NCBI GenBank assembly: GCA_015501595.1
Contig: JADNRX010000287.1
Coordinates: forward strand, 1 to 64,000
Source: Hymenopellis radicata
Lineage: Eukaryota > Basidiomycota > Agaricomycetes > Agaricales > Physalacriaceae
Direction of reading: 5' to 3'
Length of the DNA stretch: 64,000 nt
Shown: positions 10,634 through 21,053 of the stretch, piece after piece
How the letters are laid out: every line of letters begins with the position of its first letter
How positions within the stretch are numbered: the first letter of the stretch is position 1
Translations under genes and position numbers: made by a program
Notes under the pieces: generated by a model
What the model saw: the letters and a program-made list of their open reading frames with translations, nothing else
The model's database searches: none
Told to the model about the DNA's origin: nothing

Positions 10634-11036
10634 GATGAGCAGGGAACGGCGGTCAGGCAGTCCAGTGGATCTACGTTCATTCTTGTTTTCCGTTTATATG
10701 AGAAGAGTGCACATGATTTTATCCATTGAACGAGAATAAGATGCTCTTCTTCCGAGTCGTGTGGCGGCGATCAGGAAGGAAGGAAGGTTCATTCTCGGTA
10801 TCAGTATGATGGAAAAAGTCGAAGTGCTCGGGGTCTCGCGGATATCGTGGTCCCGCTTGATAATCAACTCGTGCAGTACCGCAGATGCGAACACGGGACA
10901 GATACGACGAGAGTTTGTTGTTCGCCTCGCTACACTTGAACGGCCGCAATTCAGGCCATCAGCATTTACTACAGATGGCGCCGCGGTCTATTTAATATTA
11001 GCTAAGGCCTGAAGCACTGACATTGGAATCTGAAGC
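10634..11036. other. Upstream region without a gene
   Basis: Flank of the seven-helix gene. Open frames here are short and lack domains. Confidence 0.5.
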
Positions 11037-11124
11037 AAGGGGTACCGGAAACGCGGGCCGGCACCCCGGGCAGGTAGGTAGGGTCCCCGCCGGAGGCCTT
11101 AAAAATTTTTTGGACCTCACCTTT
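11037..11124 (+). repeat. Dispersed GC-rich repeat, copy 1
   Basis: The core runs from GGTACCGGAAACGCGGGCCGG to TTAAAAATTTTTTGGACCTC and includes GGTAGGTAGG. The reverse complement of 26147-26221 is clearly the same family (ATACCGGAAATCCGGGCCGG ... TTAAAAATTTTTTAGACCTC), lacking one internal stretch. Class unknown. Confidence 0.8.
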
Positions 11125-11339
11125 GGGGTACCATTGATAGCTCTAAGTCACTTCTGAAGCATGTAAGCATGCTCTAGAGGATGAATTAAGTCCTGCAGTT
11201 GTGCATAGAGTGCCCATGCTACAGTAGTCCCGAAGTTTAGCAGATGACTAATCTATTTTCAGGAAGTGTCTCGACCGAGGTTTGAACCAGCCACCAGAGG
11301 GACCCCGGGTAATTACCATATAAGGCAGGTCAGGTCACG

Positions 11340-11356
11340 TGAAGGTAGGTAGGTTC
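11340..11356. repeat. (GGTA)n tract near a repeat end
   Basis: GAAGGTAGGTAGGTTCC follows CCCCGGGTAATTACC. Similar (GGTA)n tracts occur at 11072, 26253, 62502 and 62706, always in gene-free or repeat sequence. Confidence 0.55.
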
Positions 11357-11469
11357 CGCGGCTGAGGGCTTAATGAAAGATTCAACCCCATGTGTTGAAT
11401 AAGAATTTTCGGACCCCCTTGATCTGAAGTTTGCGTGAGTTATGAAAGGCTAATAGTCATTCGACTGCG

Positions 11470-11812
11470 TACTGTTGGGTGAGAGGCCCATTTTGCTTCA
11501 TAGACCAGAGATATAGCAATTCCGACAACACCAACGATCAAAGGTACAAGAACGTTGGCGGAAGCCCAGGAGTACCGAATACCGCCCCATGTTAGTCGGA
11601 GTCCTACTATCATACACGAACAAGTAGATGCGATGAACAGGAAGTTTGCACTACTACAATCACATCAGCAGCAGTAGGAAAAGGTGACATGACACTCACG
11701 GCCAGTCTATCCCCCTCATCTTTGTTAGAACATCTTCAAGAGGTACCGAAAGTTGCGAGAGGAAAGCGACGAGAACAAAGGCAACGAGGCATATCGGCCG
11801 ATTGATATCTGC
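11470..11812 (-). pseudogene. Fragment of a major facilitator transporter
   Basis: The minus strand reads INRPICLVAFVLVAFLSQL, then a loop ending KMRGIDWP, an intron (GTGAGT...TAGTAG) and ANFLFIASTCSCMIVGL, LTWGGIRYSWASANVLVPL and IVGVVGIAISLVYEAKW. This matches the centre of fungal DHA2-type MFS drug transporters (end of TM6 to about TM9). Neither the N-terminal helices nor the remaining C-terminal half is present in the flanks. It is therefore an isolated internal fragment beside a dispersed repeat. Confidence 0.65.
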
Positions 11813-12669
11813 AGTCAATAGTGCGATGATAGGGCAGAACACAGCGATATCTGTATGTGCAAAAGAGCCAGTGCCAGGCGACGTTCTCAGCGAATCCACC
11901 AGCAACGTGTCTCGTCGTCAGGTGTGATAGCAGGATCTGACGGAGCAGGAGTTTCGGTATCCATTTCTTCGCGGGGGTCCCTTGCAGCGAGTATCAATAG
12001 AGGCAGAATCCTGAGAGTTCGCGATTGTTTTCGTTCTCGACAACGGCGATTGTGTGCATAGCGGCCATGGTCATCTGAAGGCGTTCTTTGATCCAGTCTA
12101 CCCACTGGCATGGATCCTCTAATCTTCTCCTGTCTGAAAAAAAATCGTTGACGCTGAATCTCACAGTGGTCGATGGGTCATCAACTCGTTCAATCAAATT
12201 CGTCGCCGTGTTATCTCCAAGGAAAGTCTTGCATTATGAGCTATTATGATTGAGCTACGGTTGGCCAGATTTCGCTTCAGTGTACCGTTAGTTCGAGATT
12301 AGTAGGGTTGAACGCGACCTACCTTTGGATACTACAGTACTACCATTGCGAGCCGGCCGTAAGTTTGAGGAGGGAAAAGGAGGTTGTCGGAAGTTGAAGT
12401 GATGCCGAACCCGAAGCCGAGGCCCGAGTATCTATCTTAGTCTAAGTTGACGCCAACAACCACGACCACTCAGTGCATTCATTTGGCACCTCTTCTTGCG
12501 TGTTCCCCGGTGGTCCCAGAATGGTGTTGCGATAAGGATGTGTGTCCACTCCATCACCTTGCCCGTAATGTTGGCAGTGCCAATATCACGCTTAGCGCTC
12601 TAGTGTTTTCGGGGTCCACAAGACATATAGATCTCAACCGTCATCCCACACCTGGGCGTCTAAGAAAGC
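11813..12669. other. No supported gene
   Basis: Minus-strand frames at 11887-12111 and 11994-12197 (a charged stretch around RFSVNDFFSDRRRLED) lack ATG starts or known domains. They could be remnants of another gene or an exon I cannot link. Confidence 0.4.
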
Positions 12670-14621
12670 ATGGCTCACATAATGCACAGGATGGTTGCCT
12701 CACTCGAGAGTAAACGCGACGCAATCCTTCTCCGGCCTTTAGTTTCACGGTCCCCTCTCCAGTGGTCTACAGTGTCCTATCGCCAGTTCCTGGACCAGGT
12801 CCGAATTTCTGCTGCCCACTGGTACCAGAAACTTCAGATCGTAGGTGTCCAAAGCCACGACACTATTGGTTTATGGTACGAATTTTCGTTTGCCAGTTGC
12901 AATCAGAATGCTCACATTGACCAGGTTAACCGGTCATGTCTACACCGATCTTGTCCACCTTTACGGTATCTCTCTCGCTGGCTTTGTGCCCCAGGTCTTC
13001 AGCGTCAGTTTTTCGAGTGTCGCGGTTGTTAAGGACCTCCTAGAGGCATGCGCTGGCAAGGCCCTCTTGTACGACAGTGCTTTTGCCGAAGCGATTGCCA
13101 AGGTTCCTATCCCTTCGTTTTCGGTCCCCCTCTTGGACGATATGACTATCTCAGTCAGCACCTTACCGCCCATACCAGCAGTGGACGAGCACGACACAGC
13201 AATGATATTTCATACTAGTGGGACCACGTCCGGGAAACCTAAGCCGGTTCGGGAGAGTCATGCCTTTTTCCACGCCCAAGCGAAGGTGCAGTGGACAGGC
13301 GCCTGGATCGGTACGTTTGATACACAAGACGTCTTCAACAACCTTGGGTCCTTCGCTCACGTCGGAACGGCAACATGTATGCCTCCGCGTTATTTCTTGA
13401 ATGCCATATCTGACCACTTCCCGTGTTAGCCATGAGCTATCTTAGTTACGCAGGCCATTGTCTCGTGGAAACGTCTCGCTCTGACTTCACCGCCGAGGAG
13501 CTGAAACTGCTGGTGAATCACTGCGGTGTGAACCGCCTCTTCCTTTACGCACCGTGGCTCTCTTCACTTGTGTCCGTCGCTCGAACCGATCCTGAAGTCC
13601 TGACGATACTGCGTGGCATACGGCAGATATCCTACACGGGTGCGGCACTTAACCCAGATGATGAAGCTTGGGCTGTTGAGAATGGTCTGCCTCTAACGGT
13701 TCGCTTGTCAGCAACACGATCGTGATAGTAAACTAATCGATTCCTTGCCAGGTTATGTACGCTACCACAGAAGTCGGACCATGCATGATATCTGATATGG
13801 CTTCTGCCGGAACTCTGCCTTCCATGCGCTTGATCCCGAATACGGGGGTTGAATTCATCCCGGCACGGGAGGTCAAATACTCTGATGTTGTGTTGAAACG
13901 GAACGAAGCTGGAGCGCTATACGATTTCTTCGTCCATGAGAGCTCGCCCAGTTGCCCGCACTCCGCTATCCGTAACCGGCCTAACGGTCATATAACGGGA
14001 GATCTATTCGAAGAAGTACGCCCTGGATGGTATATCTTCAGTGAGTCTTCATCCCCCAGACTTGTCTCTGTTCTAAGCGATTACCAGGAGGCCGAAACGA
14101 CGACTGGATTCGGATCGGGGTTTGGTTTTGTGATACTAAGTAAACCACTCGCACTGCTGTCGAAACGCTTTGAGAAACTTTACTAGATCAATCGAGGATA
14201 ACATCCTTAAATCGTGCGCCGACATAGTGTCCAATTGTACTGTCGTTGGTCATTATAAACCAGCTCCGGTGCTCTTTGTTGAACCAGCTGTGGATGATGA
14301 TGCCGATAGAGACGCGTTAAAGCGTGAGATAATTGAACGAACGGCCGGATTCAACGAGAGGCTTTTCGCTCATGAGCGCATCACGACGCCGGACTGCATT
14401 GTAGTTGTCCCTCGTGGTAACTTATCAAGGACCTCCGTGAGAATTGACTGCTTTGTCTCCGGAAATTTTTCTGACCTGTTTCTAATAGGAAAAAGGAAAC
14501 ATTCGGTAAGCTCCGTTTCTCGATTCATGCGAATTCATTTCTCATGAAACTGCCTTCTTTAGACGCAAGGCGGTTGAGGATGAGCACGGCGAGATTCTGG
14601 CAAAGATTTACGCGTCGTTTT
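12670..14621 (+). CDS. Adenylate-forming (AMP-binding) enzyme, stand-alone A domain
   Basis: About eight exons joined by good GT-AG introns encode an ANL-superfamily adenylation domain. Key motifs are the phosphate loop FHTSGTTSGKPKPV (about 13207), YTGAAL (about 13630), YATTEVGP after an intron ending at 13751, the hinge region ITGDLFEEV followed by GRNDDWIRIG, DTKSIEDNIL, and the A10-like lysine motif EKGNIRRKAVEDE near the end. The frame stops at 14621 in AKIYASF. Fungal relatives (aminoadipate-reductase-like or NRPS-like enzymes) usually continue into a carrier domain and a reductase; neither is recognisable downstream. It may be a free-standing acid-activating enzyme or a truncated reductase. 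The start ATG is preceded by no clear N-terminal exon. Confidence 0.75.
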
Positions 14622-15310
14622 AAAGGTGTATGCAGCACTTGTAAGTTAAGACTCGGATATTGTAGAAGATGCTATGAATGGTTCGAAAAGAGCACCGCCA
14701 ACAACTTCTGTCGCTTGACGTTGAGAAGTGAAGCATCTGTACGCACGTCGAGTGACGCAGTGTCCGCCGATCTAGTACGTTCCTCGTGTACTTGTCATGT
14801 TATGTTGCGGAGTGCGGATTGCCGCATCAATAATGAGAAACGGGAGAGCCTCGGACGGGTCGTGAGATACGTTGTGTCTGCATGTTAGAGGTTGGGAGTG
14901 AGGAAAGGAAGAGATTTACGCTTCATTTTGTAAGCAATTGAACGTGTGTCCTCAGACGTTCTGAGGACACACCCTCTGAACATTCGGTCGAAATAGTTCG
15001 TTAGTTAGCAGTGTATAATTTGTGCCTATTCATACGAGATCTGCTGTACGCGATTCCGAAGGTATAAATGGTATAGTAATCTATATTCAAGGATCAGTGA
15101 ACCGCACAATGGAGTAAAAACAACGTGTACCCAGTATCATTGAGGTGACGCGCCAGGGTCGGCGAGATGCTCGCCTTTCTTTTCGACATACATCGCGGAG
15201 TGCGCCGCATCACCACCAGAGTCCACAGCCTGCGAGAACGTTAACTTTCTTGATGGTCGAAGAACTGCTGAAGCCACCGCGGTTTCCCACATATCAGGAG
15301 ACGGAAGTCC
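14622..15310. other. Gene-free stretch downstream of the adenylating enzyme
   Basis: A short stretch (KVYAALEDAMNGSKRAPP across a possible small intron at 14641-14663) could be a remnant of the linker after the A domain. Beyond that nothing is supported except the hairpin at 14944-14972. Confidence 0.4.
14944..14972. repeat. Perfect 13-bp inverted repeat (hairpin)
   Basis: GTGTGTCCTCAGA and TCTGAGGACACAC are exact reverse complements separated by CGT. This could form a stable hairpin in DNA or RNA. It lies about 320 bp past the adenylating enzyme stop codon. Confidence 0.8.
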
Positions 15311-17063
15311 CTAGTAGTCGCTTTGGTCAGGTAGATTCAAGCAGGAAATTAATTGACCAACCGAATCGCTCGACGAAGCCTTTGGTTCAAGGGGGTTCGG
15401 ATAACGTGGAAGGGTGATCAAAGGCGGAATGGGAAGTCTGTTGAGGTGTTCAGAACTGGGAAGGGTCGTTTCCTTTGGGGACTGAATTGGCGCGATGGTC
15501 CAGGTATTGTCCGATGTTGCTGCATCCGAGTCAACGTCTAGCACTCGCGTATGTCGGCACAGTCGCGCGATACCTAAGTCATGTTAATTCCTGCAACAAG
15601 TCCGAACATGAATTGCTCACCATTGGAAACACTAATGTCATGGCGTTTCAGCACTTCTCGGAAAAGTAGGTCTTCATCGTCATCACTGGCAGTCTGAAAG
15701 CTATGATCCTCATTGACGACGGATATCCAGGCCTCATCGTTAACCACTGCTACATCCGCGTCCGATGACTGTATCTGTGAGCAAGAGGAACACCACAGAC
15801 AGACTGACGAAGACATACCATGGACAAAATGTGATTGGCTATTCGAGACGAAAGATTTTGCGGCTGGAGGAACTTTGAAAACGTTTGCAGAAGTAAAAGA
15901 AAAGACACCTACTGCATCGGAATACAAAGGAAATCGACTAACTTCCACCTCGGCATCCGACAAGTCTTCACTGTCACCCTCTCCATCCAAGTCAGGCACT
16001 CGATCAACGGGTAGGATATGTGTATCAGAATGCGAATGTCCGCTGTGTCGAGATGAGGAGGGAGAAATCGAAGAACGAAATGATAGGGAGCGAGGAAAGT
16101 TTGACGAAGGCGATTGGGTGCCAAACCGCTTGTGTCGCAAATCTCCCGGCACCCCTGACCAACGACCGACTTCTACCCGCAACGCGCGCCGAATAAGACT
16201 TTCCTTCACGGATATAGCGATACCACGAACGAAGACGCATTGGTTCTCCATGTCATGAACCGTGATGGTACTGGGCGGGAAGCAACGTGTCTCCGTCCCA
16301 AAATCCGTGCTGCAAGAAGAGTGTAGAGCAATGCCTCCCTCGGCAATCCCTGCTGCGATGAATTTCAGAGATACCTCTTGAGTTTCTTCGGGCTGTGAGA
16401 CTGCAGCTGTTCCCCAGGAGCGGCATTTATCGCAACCAGTCACCAAGTAGAGAGAGCCGTTTGGTGCGCCTCGGCCCAAGGTACCGTTGGCATATTGGTA
16501 CCATGCTATCCCGTTTTCGCTCGCGTATCTCTCGTAGATGGAGGTATTCTTGGCTACGTAGCGGTGCGCGCCGTCAGGGAGCATTAACACAGCAGCTTGC
16601 GCTTTCCTGGTGCTAAATTGGAAGCCAAACCCGCCCCCACCAAAGATACTGCTATGGCTGTTAACATGAAACGACGAGTCAAAGTAGTAAACACTTACAC
16701 CGTATCCGCAGAAGCCTCCATCGCGATCGACTTCTTTGTAACATGGGCGCTTGTGATGGAGGACTTCTCCTTGTGTATGAAGCAAGTCTTCCTAATAGGA
16801 TGTGGATCATTTAGCGCTGATAACGGGAGAAAATCCCAAGGTACACCGCCGCTGTTCACTGGGTCGTTCGCCGACGCGTGCACATTGAAAAGAAAATCGA
16901 ATCCCCCGTCCTCTGTGAGCAGCCCGACGTCCCCGATGTTGATGCCGTCCTTGCGGTAGGCCTCAGGGAGGTTCTCGTCGGGGTCTGGGATCCACAGTGG
17001 GTATCCGTGTCCGGTACGACTCAACAGCCGACGGTATACAACGTGAGCGCGATGATCTGTCAT
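15311..17063 (-). CDS. Unrecognised agaricomycete protein family, copy 1
   Basis: Three exons. Exon 1 starts at the ATG at 17063 (HVVYRRLLSRTGHGYPLWIP, then a region ending DVGLLTEDGGFDFLFNV). After an intron starting at about 16701 comes a Gly/Phe stretch (FGGGGFGFQF) and a conserved core (AAVLMLPDGAHRY, WYQYANGTLGR, SLYLVTGCDKCRSWG). A long Ser/Asp-rich middle follows. A third exon after an intron at about 15573-15619 ends at 15311. The paralogue at 30845-32858 aligns throughout, including the acidic tail with NDEAW/NDETW, which supports the model. No catalytic motif or membrane segment is visible. I know this type of sequence from mushroom genomes but no function for it. Confidence 0.65.
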
Positions 17064-17527
17064 TTGGAAATTGGCTGGTAAGAGAAAGGAATGGGATCTG
17101 GTATCAAGTATAGGTGATCATCTCACAAAGTCAACAGTAGTTGTTCGCCGCACAGCCAAAGGAATAACGCAAGAATAGAAGCGCTGGGTTCCAGGAGTCG
17201 GCGGTATTAATGTCAGTGTGCAACTCCTTGGTGATTGGGCAGGACCCAGAGTTGAAGACACGGACGGCTAGCGAGTGAGTCCCATGGGACTAAAGTATTT
17301 ACACGCTCGAATAGGCCTGAGTACTGAGTGCTCGCGTAGCAGGCGAAAACAAGAAGACACATGGTGGTCCAGCAGTAAGTTCCATGTACATCACGTGAGG
17401 GTTGACGGCATTCCCAGTTTTGTTTCTTCCTTCTAATCTCCTACAGCAGAGGCTAGTCCGCATGTCGCTCTGCACTCCCTAGCTCGCAAGTGATGGCTTG
17501 GTATTATCATCTGACACTTGACTCTCT
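17064..17527. other. Intergenic, nothing recognised
   Basis: Promoter side of the unrecognised-family gene. No RNA gene or repeat seen. Confidence 0.5.
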
Positions 17528-17869
17528 ATGATGGATCCTTCAGAGATAGGATCCGGTGACAATCATTCCTGCCATCCCCGTATACTACGTGATATCTCCG
17601 ATGCTCTGTTGACGGTATATGCGGCCGTGCCTCGTGTGCTGGCGCCGGCTTACTGCAGTGCAAGGACGACTATGCTATCGGTTCTCGCTATATCTCTGAG
17701 CACTGCCCTGATAGGTGTCGTACAATCTGATTCTATGCTGTCGACAGCAGACCTTCCTACTTCGTCTTTTGCACCGCCCTACTATTGTGTGTCCCCACTC
17801 TCACGTCAAATGACACGAGGTATACAAGGCTTCTTCGATTCACTTTGCCGACAACCAAGGTCCGAATAG
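17528..17869 (+). CDS. Possible small hypothetical protein
   Basis: A 113-codon open frame from ATGATGG at 17528 to TAG, with one hydrophobic stretch (TTMLSVLAISLSTALIGVV) that could be a membrane helix. No domain is recognised. An AATAAA at about 17904 follows. It is uninterrupted and just upstream of the next small membrane-protein gene, but there is no homologue in the window to support it. Confidence 0.3.
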   Translation: MMDPSEIGSGDNHSCHPRILRDISDALLTVYAAVPRVLAPAYCSARTTMLSVLAISLSTALIGVVQSDSMLSTADLPTSSFAPPYYCVSPLSRQMTRGIQGFFDSLCRQPRSE

Positions 17870-17956
17870 CTGTCTAATTAGTAGGCTGTACAGCACAATG
17901 AACAATAAAAACCTGTACGTCTGGCTAGCCATTCTCTTCCACTAACCACCACCATC

Positions 17957-18381
17957 ATGCCACCAATTACGATTGACTTGACGAAGGCGACGGCGGCGGC
18001 GAAGCCGTCCCTTTCAACCTGCGCCGACTGTAGTTACCCTATATTCGTGCGCTGTGAGTGGGCTGTGGAATACCTGTTTTTGGGATTATTGATTGTTTTA
18101 GGCGGTATAGCAATTCTGATAATCATTTTCATGCTGCACATCCTTTCTGTGTGCGACAAGGGTCGCTCGTTGGTGCGACGCAGATCGAGAGGTATGTGCG
18201 AGCTATTGTGCATCACATAACGATTCTTGAACACCTCCATCCAGGCAGATCTCTCAACGAAGGGATTGTGGGACGTCACTATGGGTCGACGGGGTGCTTC
18301 TCACAAGACAATCCACATTTGCATGGCACTTCCTCGTACTTCTCAGTTTTCGAGAAGGGAATTGGCAACACCTCGGGTTGA
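17957..18381 (+). CDS. Small single-pass membrane protein
   Basis: Two exons (17957-18191, 18245-18381; intron GTATGT...TCCAG) give 123 residues. The ATG is preceded by ACCACCACCATC. A CADC pair lies in the N-terminal part, then one strong membrane helix (YLFLGLLIVLGGIAILIIIF), then a basic cluster (RSLVRRRSRG) that would favour a cytosolic C-terminus. The C-terminal region is polar with HGTSSYFSVFEKG. No family recognised. Confidence 0.5.
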
Positions 18382-18764
18382 CAATCCATCATCGATTGTA
18401 CGTTACTCAATGCTGCAACTTCCTGGTCCATGCTAAGATATCTTCTGATAGATTGAATTCCTTGTACTTACCTCTCTGCATTCCAACGTGTTTCTCTCTG
18501 CCATACGCTTTGCTCATCATGTTCGTCCTTGTCTCACCTGTACTACCTACATTCTCGTGTGTACCAGAATCTTATGTTGCCATATACCCCTACCAAGTTT
18601 CTTGTGTGTGTATCTCGCTGGGAAATACTGCGATGCAACTCGACACTGCTACGCCACGCGCCAAGCCTTCGATTATGTAAAGCGATCGGCGTAAGACCCT
18701 CCCTACTTCTCTCCACCATCACACCGACGCTGTCGCCGTTGTTGGCGACAACGACGACGACGAC
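18382..18764. other. Intergenic, 5' region of the DENND6-like gene
   Basis: Pyrimidine-rich. The DENND6 frame is open upstream of the chosen ATG (ending DAVAVVGDNDDDD), so an upstream first exon is possible. Confidence 0.4.
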
Positions 18765-20826
18765 ATGCCCATGCGCAAGGAATTGAAGCTCGACAATCTG
18801 AAGGATGACGATGAGGTCGACCTCGGCGTGCCTTCTGCCTACACCGTGTCAAGTGGCAGCAGCTCGCGACCTTCGCTCTCGTTCGCATTTGACCTGCCGC
18901 CAACGTCACCAACGTCGTCGGCGCGCAGAACGTCCATGTTTTCACCCTCGTCGCCCGACCTTAGCAAATTGGCGGTGTCGCGTCCGTCGCTGCTGTCCCG
19001 TTCTCAAACACTACCGCGGAACATGGATGTAACCAAGCGGCCGAGAAAGAATGCAATTGCGATTGACGTGGAGGACGAAGTGGTCGCCAACATCCGCCGG
19101 TGGATACTGGGCATTGCTGTCGGTGCGTATCTCATAGCAACACATTACAGTCCACTCACACATGACGCAGTGGAATTCGACGTCGACCACGGCCCAGTAA
19201 TGGACGGCACGTTTCCAAACATTCCTCTCCTACCTACCGAAATAGAGAATATGTAAGTTTTCCTTTACACTACTCCGGCGTACTCCTGTTAACGCGACTT
19301 TAGAGCATTTTCTTCATTCCCAGATTCATTGCAATTCGAGCAGGGTTCCCAGAGCCATTCCTTTCGAATAAGAGAAGCGAAAGGCAGCTTTATACACGGC
19401 TTCGCCCACTTCACTCAACGTCGGGATACCAATTCTAAGCGAGGATACGAACAGGTATACCCATCGCCACCGCAGACCTTCATACTCTCATCAACTGCTT
19501 AGCGTTCCGTTGTAATCCTCACGCAGCACCAGTACCCTACACTCTTCACCACGCTGTCTGCCGTGTTTGGACCACTATTCGAGATCCATGGAGTCCCTAT
19601 GCTCGAAACAGCGTGCCACAATATTGCAACATGGTACTGCCCCTCATTTCTTCCTTTGCAGAGTTTGTGTTAATACGGCGAAGAAAGGTCGGACCCCATG
19701 CCTGGAGCGATCCTTGAGCTTGGGTTCCTTGGATCCGTGCTCCACGTCGAGTTACCTCAATCGATAGACCACCAACAGCTGACAGACACTTCCTCATTTC
19801 GGGAAAAATACAATCCATCGATACATGTACAATTCTTTTCTTGTCAACTCTACAGGATTCTAACTTATCTGTAGACCCTGGCAGCTGCATGTCCCTTCTT
19901 TCCTCCGCCTATACTGCTGTTCGAAGCCTCGATTTCCCACCTTTGGTCAATATGGGAGTGTGTAGTACTCTGTGAACCCATACTGATCTTTGGCGCGTCG
20001 CCAAGTCAAACCAGTCAAGCAGTTTGGTGGCTCCGAGATCTGTTGCGTCCGATTCCCCTGGCGGGTGATATACGGCCATACTTTACTATACATGACGGGG
20101 ACCATGCGACATTGGTGAACAAGCTTCCACCGAAGGCGGGTCTTCTGCTTGGTGTGACCAATCCCTTCTTCGAACGAGAATGCGCACACTGGCCGCATGT
20201 GTTGAGTCTGGGACGCAGGATTCCGTGAGTGACGCCCTGCTTTATCAACATTTATTCATTTGTTAGACCCACGAAAGGTGTGATGAAACCTCCTGGGCCC
20301 AGTCCGGGATGGAAAACCAAAACACACAAACGGTACATATCAAAGGATCAACATCTACTAGCACGTCTGGAGAGCTCATGTCGTGGGTCGGATGCAGAAC
20401 GTTCGTCTTCTCTGGACTCTTTGTAGGTTCCGAGTTCTAACTTATTGACAGGTCTAGCCGTGTCGTTAGACCTCCGGCGACATTTCTGCTCAAGAACAAA
20501 CGAGCTTCTTATACCCCTTACACGATATCTTAATACCCTTATACCCACGCCGACAGAAGTCAAGAAGGGGAACATGCGGCTAAAACCATTTAGCTCGTCG
20601 GCGTTCTTCGCGTCTTTGAAGGAGCATGGGAGTACGTTACCCTTCAAGTCGACATCGAAAAGGAAGGACTTTTATGAGAGGTGCGATTTGAAGTGTCAGT
20701 GTCGTCGACGGCCGCTTGATGCCTTCGTACAGATGGTTGAAGACTCCCGCTTTCGGGCTATGGCTTGCTCAGCAAGAGCACATTGTGCAGGGTGTGCTGG
20801 AGAAAAGTTTGGAGTCATCGAAGTAA
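18765..20826 (+). CDS. DENND6-type DENN domain protein (Rab GEF)
   Basis: At least seven exons splice into a continuous frame from MPMRKELKLDNL to a TAA at 20824-20826. A Ser-rich N-terminus is followed by the upstream DENN region (SFRIREAKGSFIHGFAHF, then RSVVILTQHQYPTLFTTL), LETACHNIATW, a strand ILELGFLGSVLHVELP, the core DENN segment (WECVVLCEPILIFGASPS, FRPYFTIHD-like DIRPYFTIHDGD, LLLGVTNPFFERE) and the C-terminal dDENN portion ending YERWLKTPAFGLWL. This order matches DENND6/FAM116 proteins, GDP-GTP exchange factors for endosomal Rab GTPases. All splice junctions keep frame, so this conserved gene appears intact. Confidence 0.85.
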
Positions 20827-21053
20827 CGCCTCTTTTTACGTGGAAATACGTTCGATTCCTCTCAACGTCATATATTGTTCTGAATACAGGCTTCCAATGA
20901 CCATCGCTGGTAGTCGAGCGTAACTTCGTCTATCAACTTCCTTCAGTTTCGAGTGCACTATACGTAACTGGTGTATCCAGCCCGATTCTCAGGAGCGGCG
21001 AAATAACTACAACACTTGATTGTACGATGTGTGTACTTGGTGTGCGTTACGGA

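Noticed and set aside
11037..11360. Possible tRNA gene around the B-box-like motif
   Set aside because: No acceptor stem pairing or A box at suitable spacing could be found.
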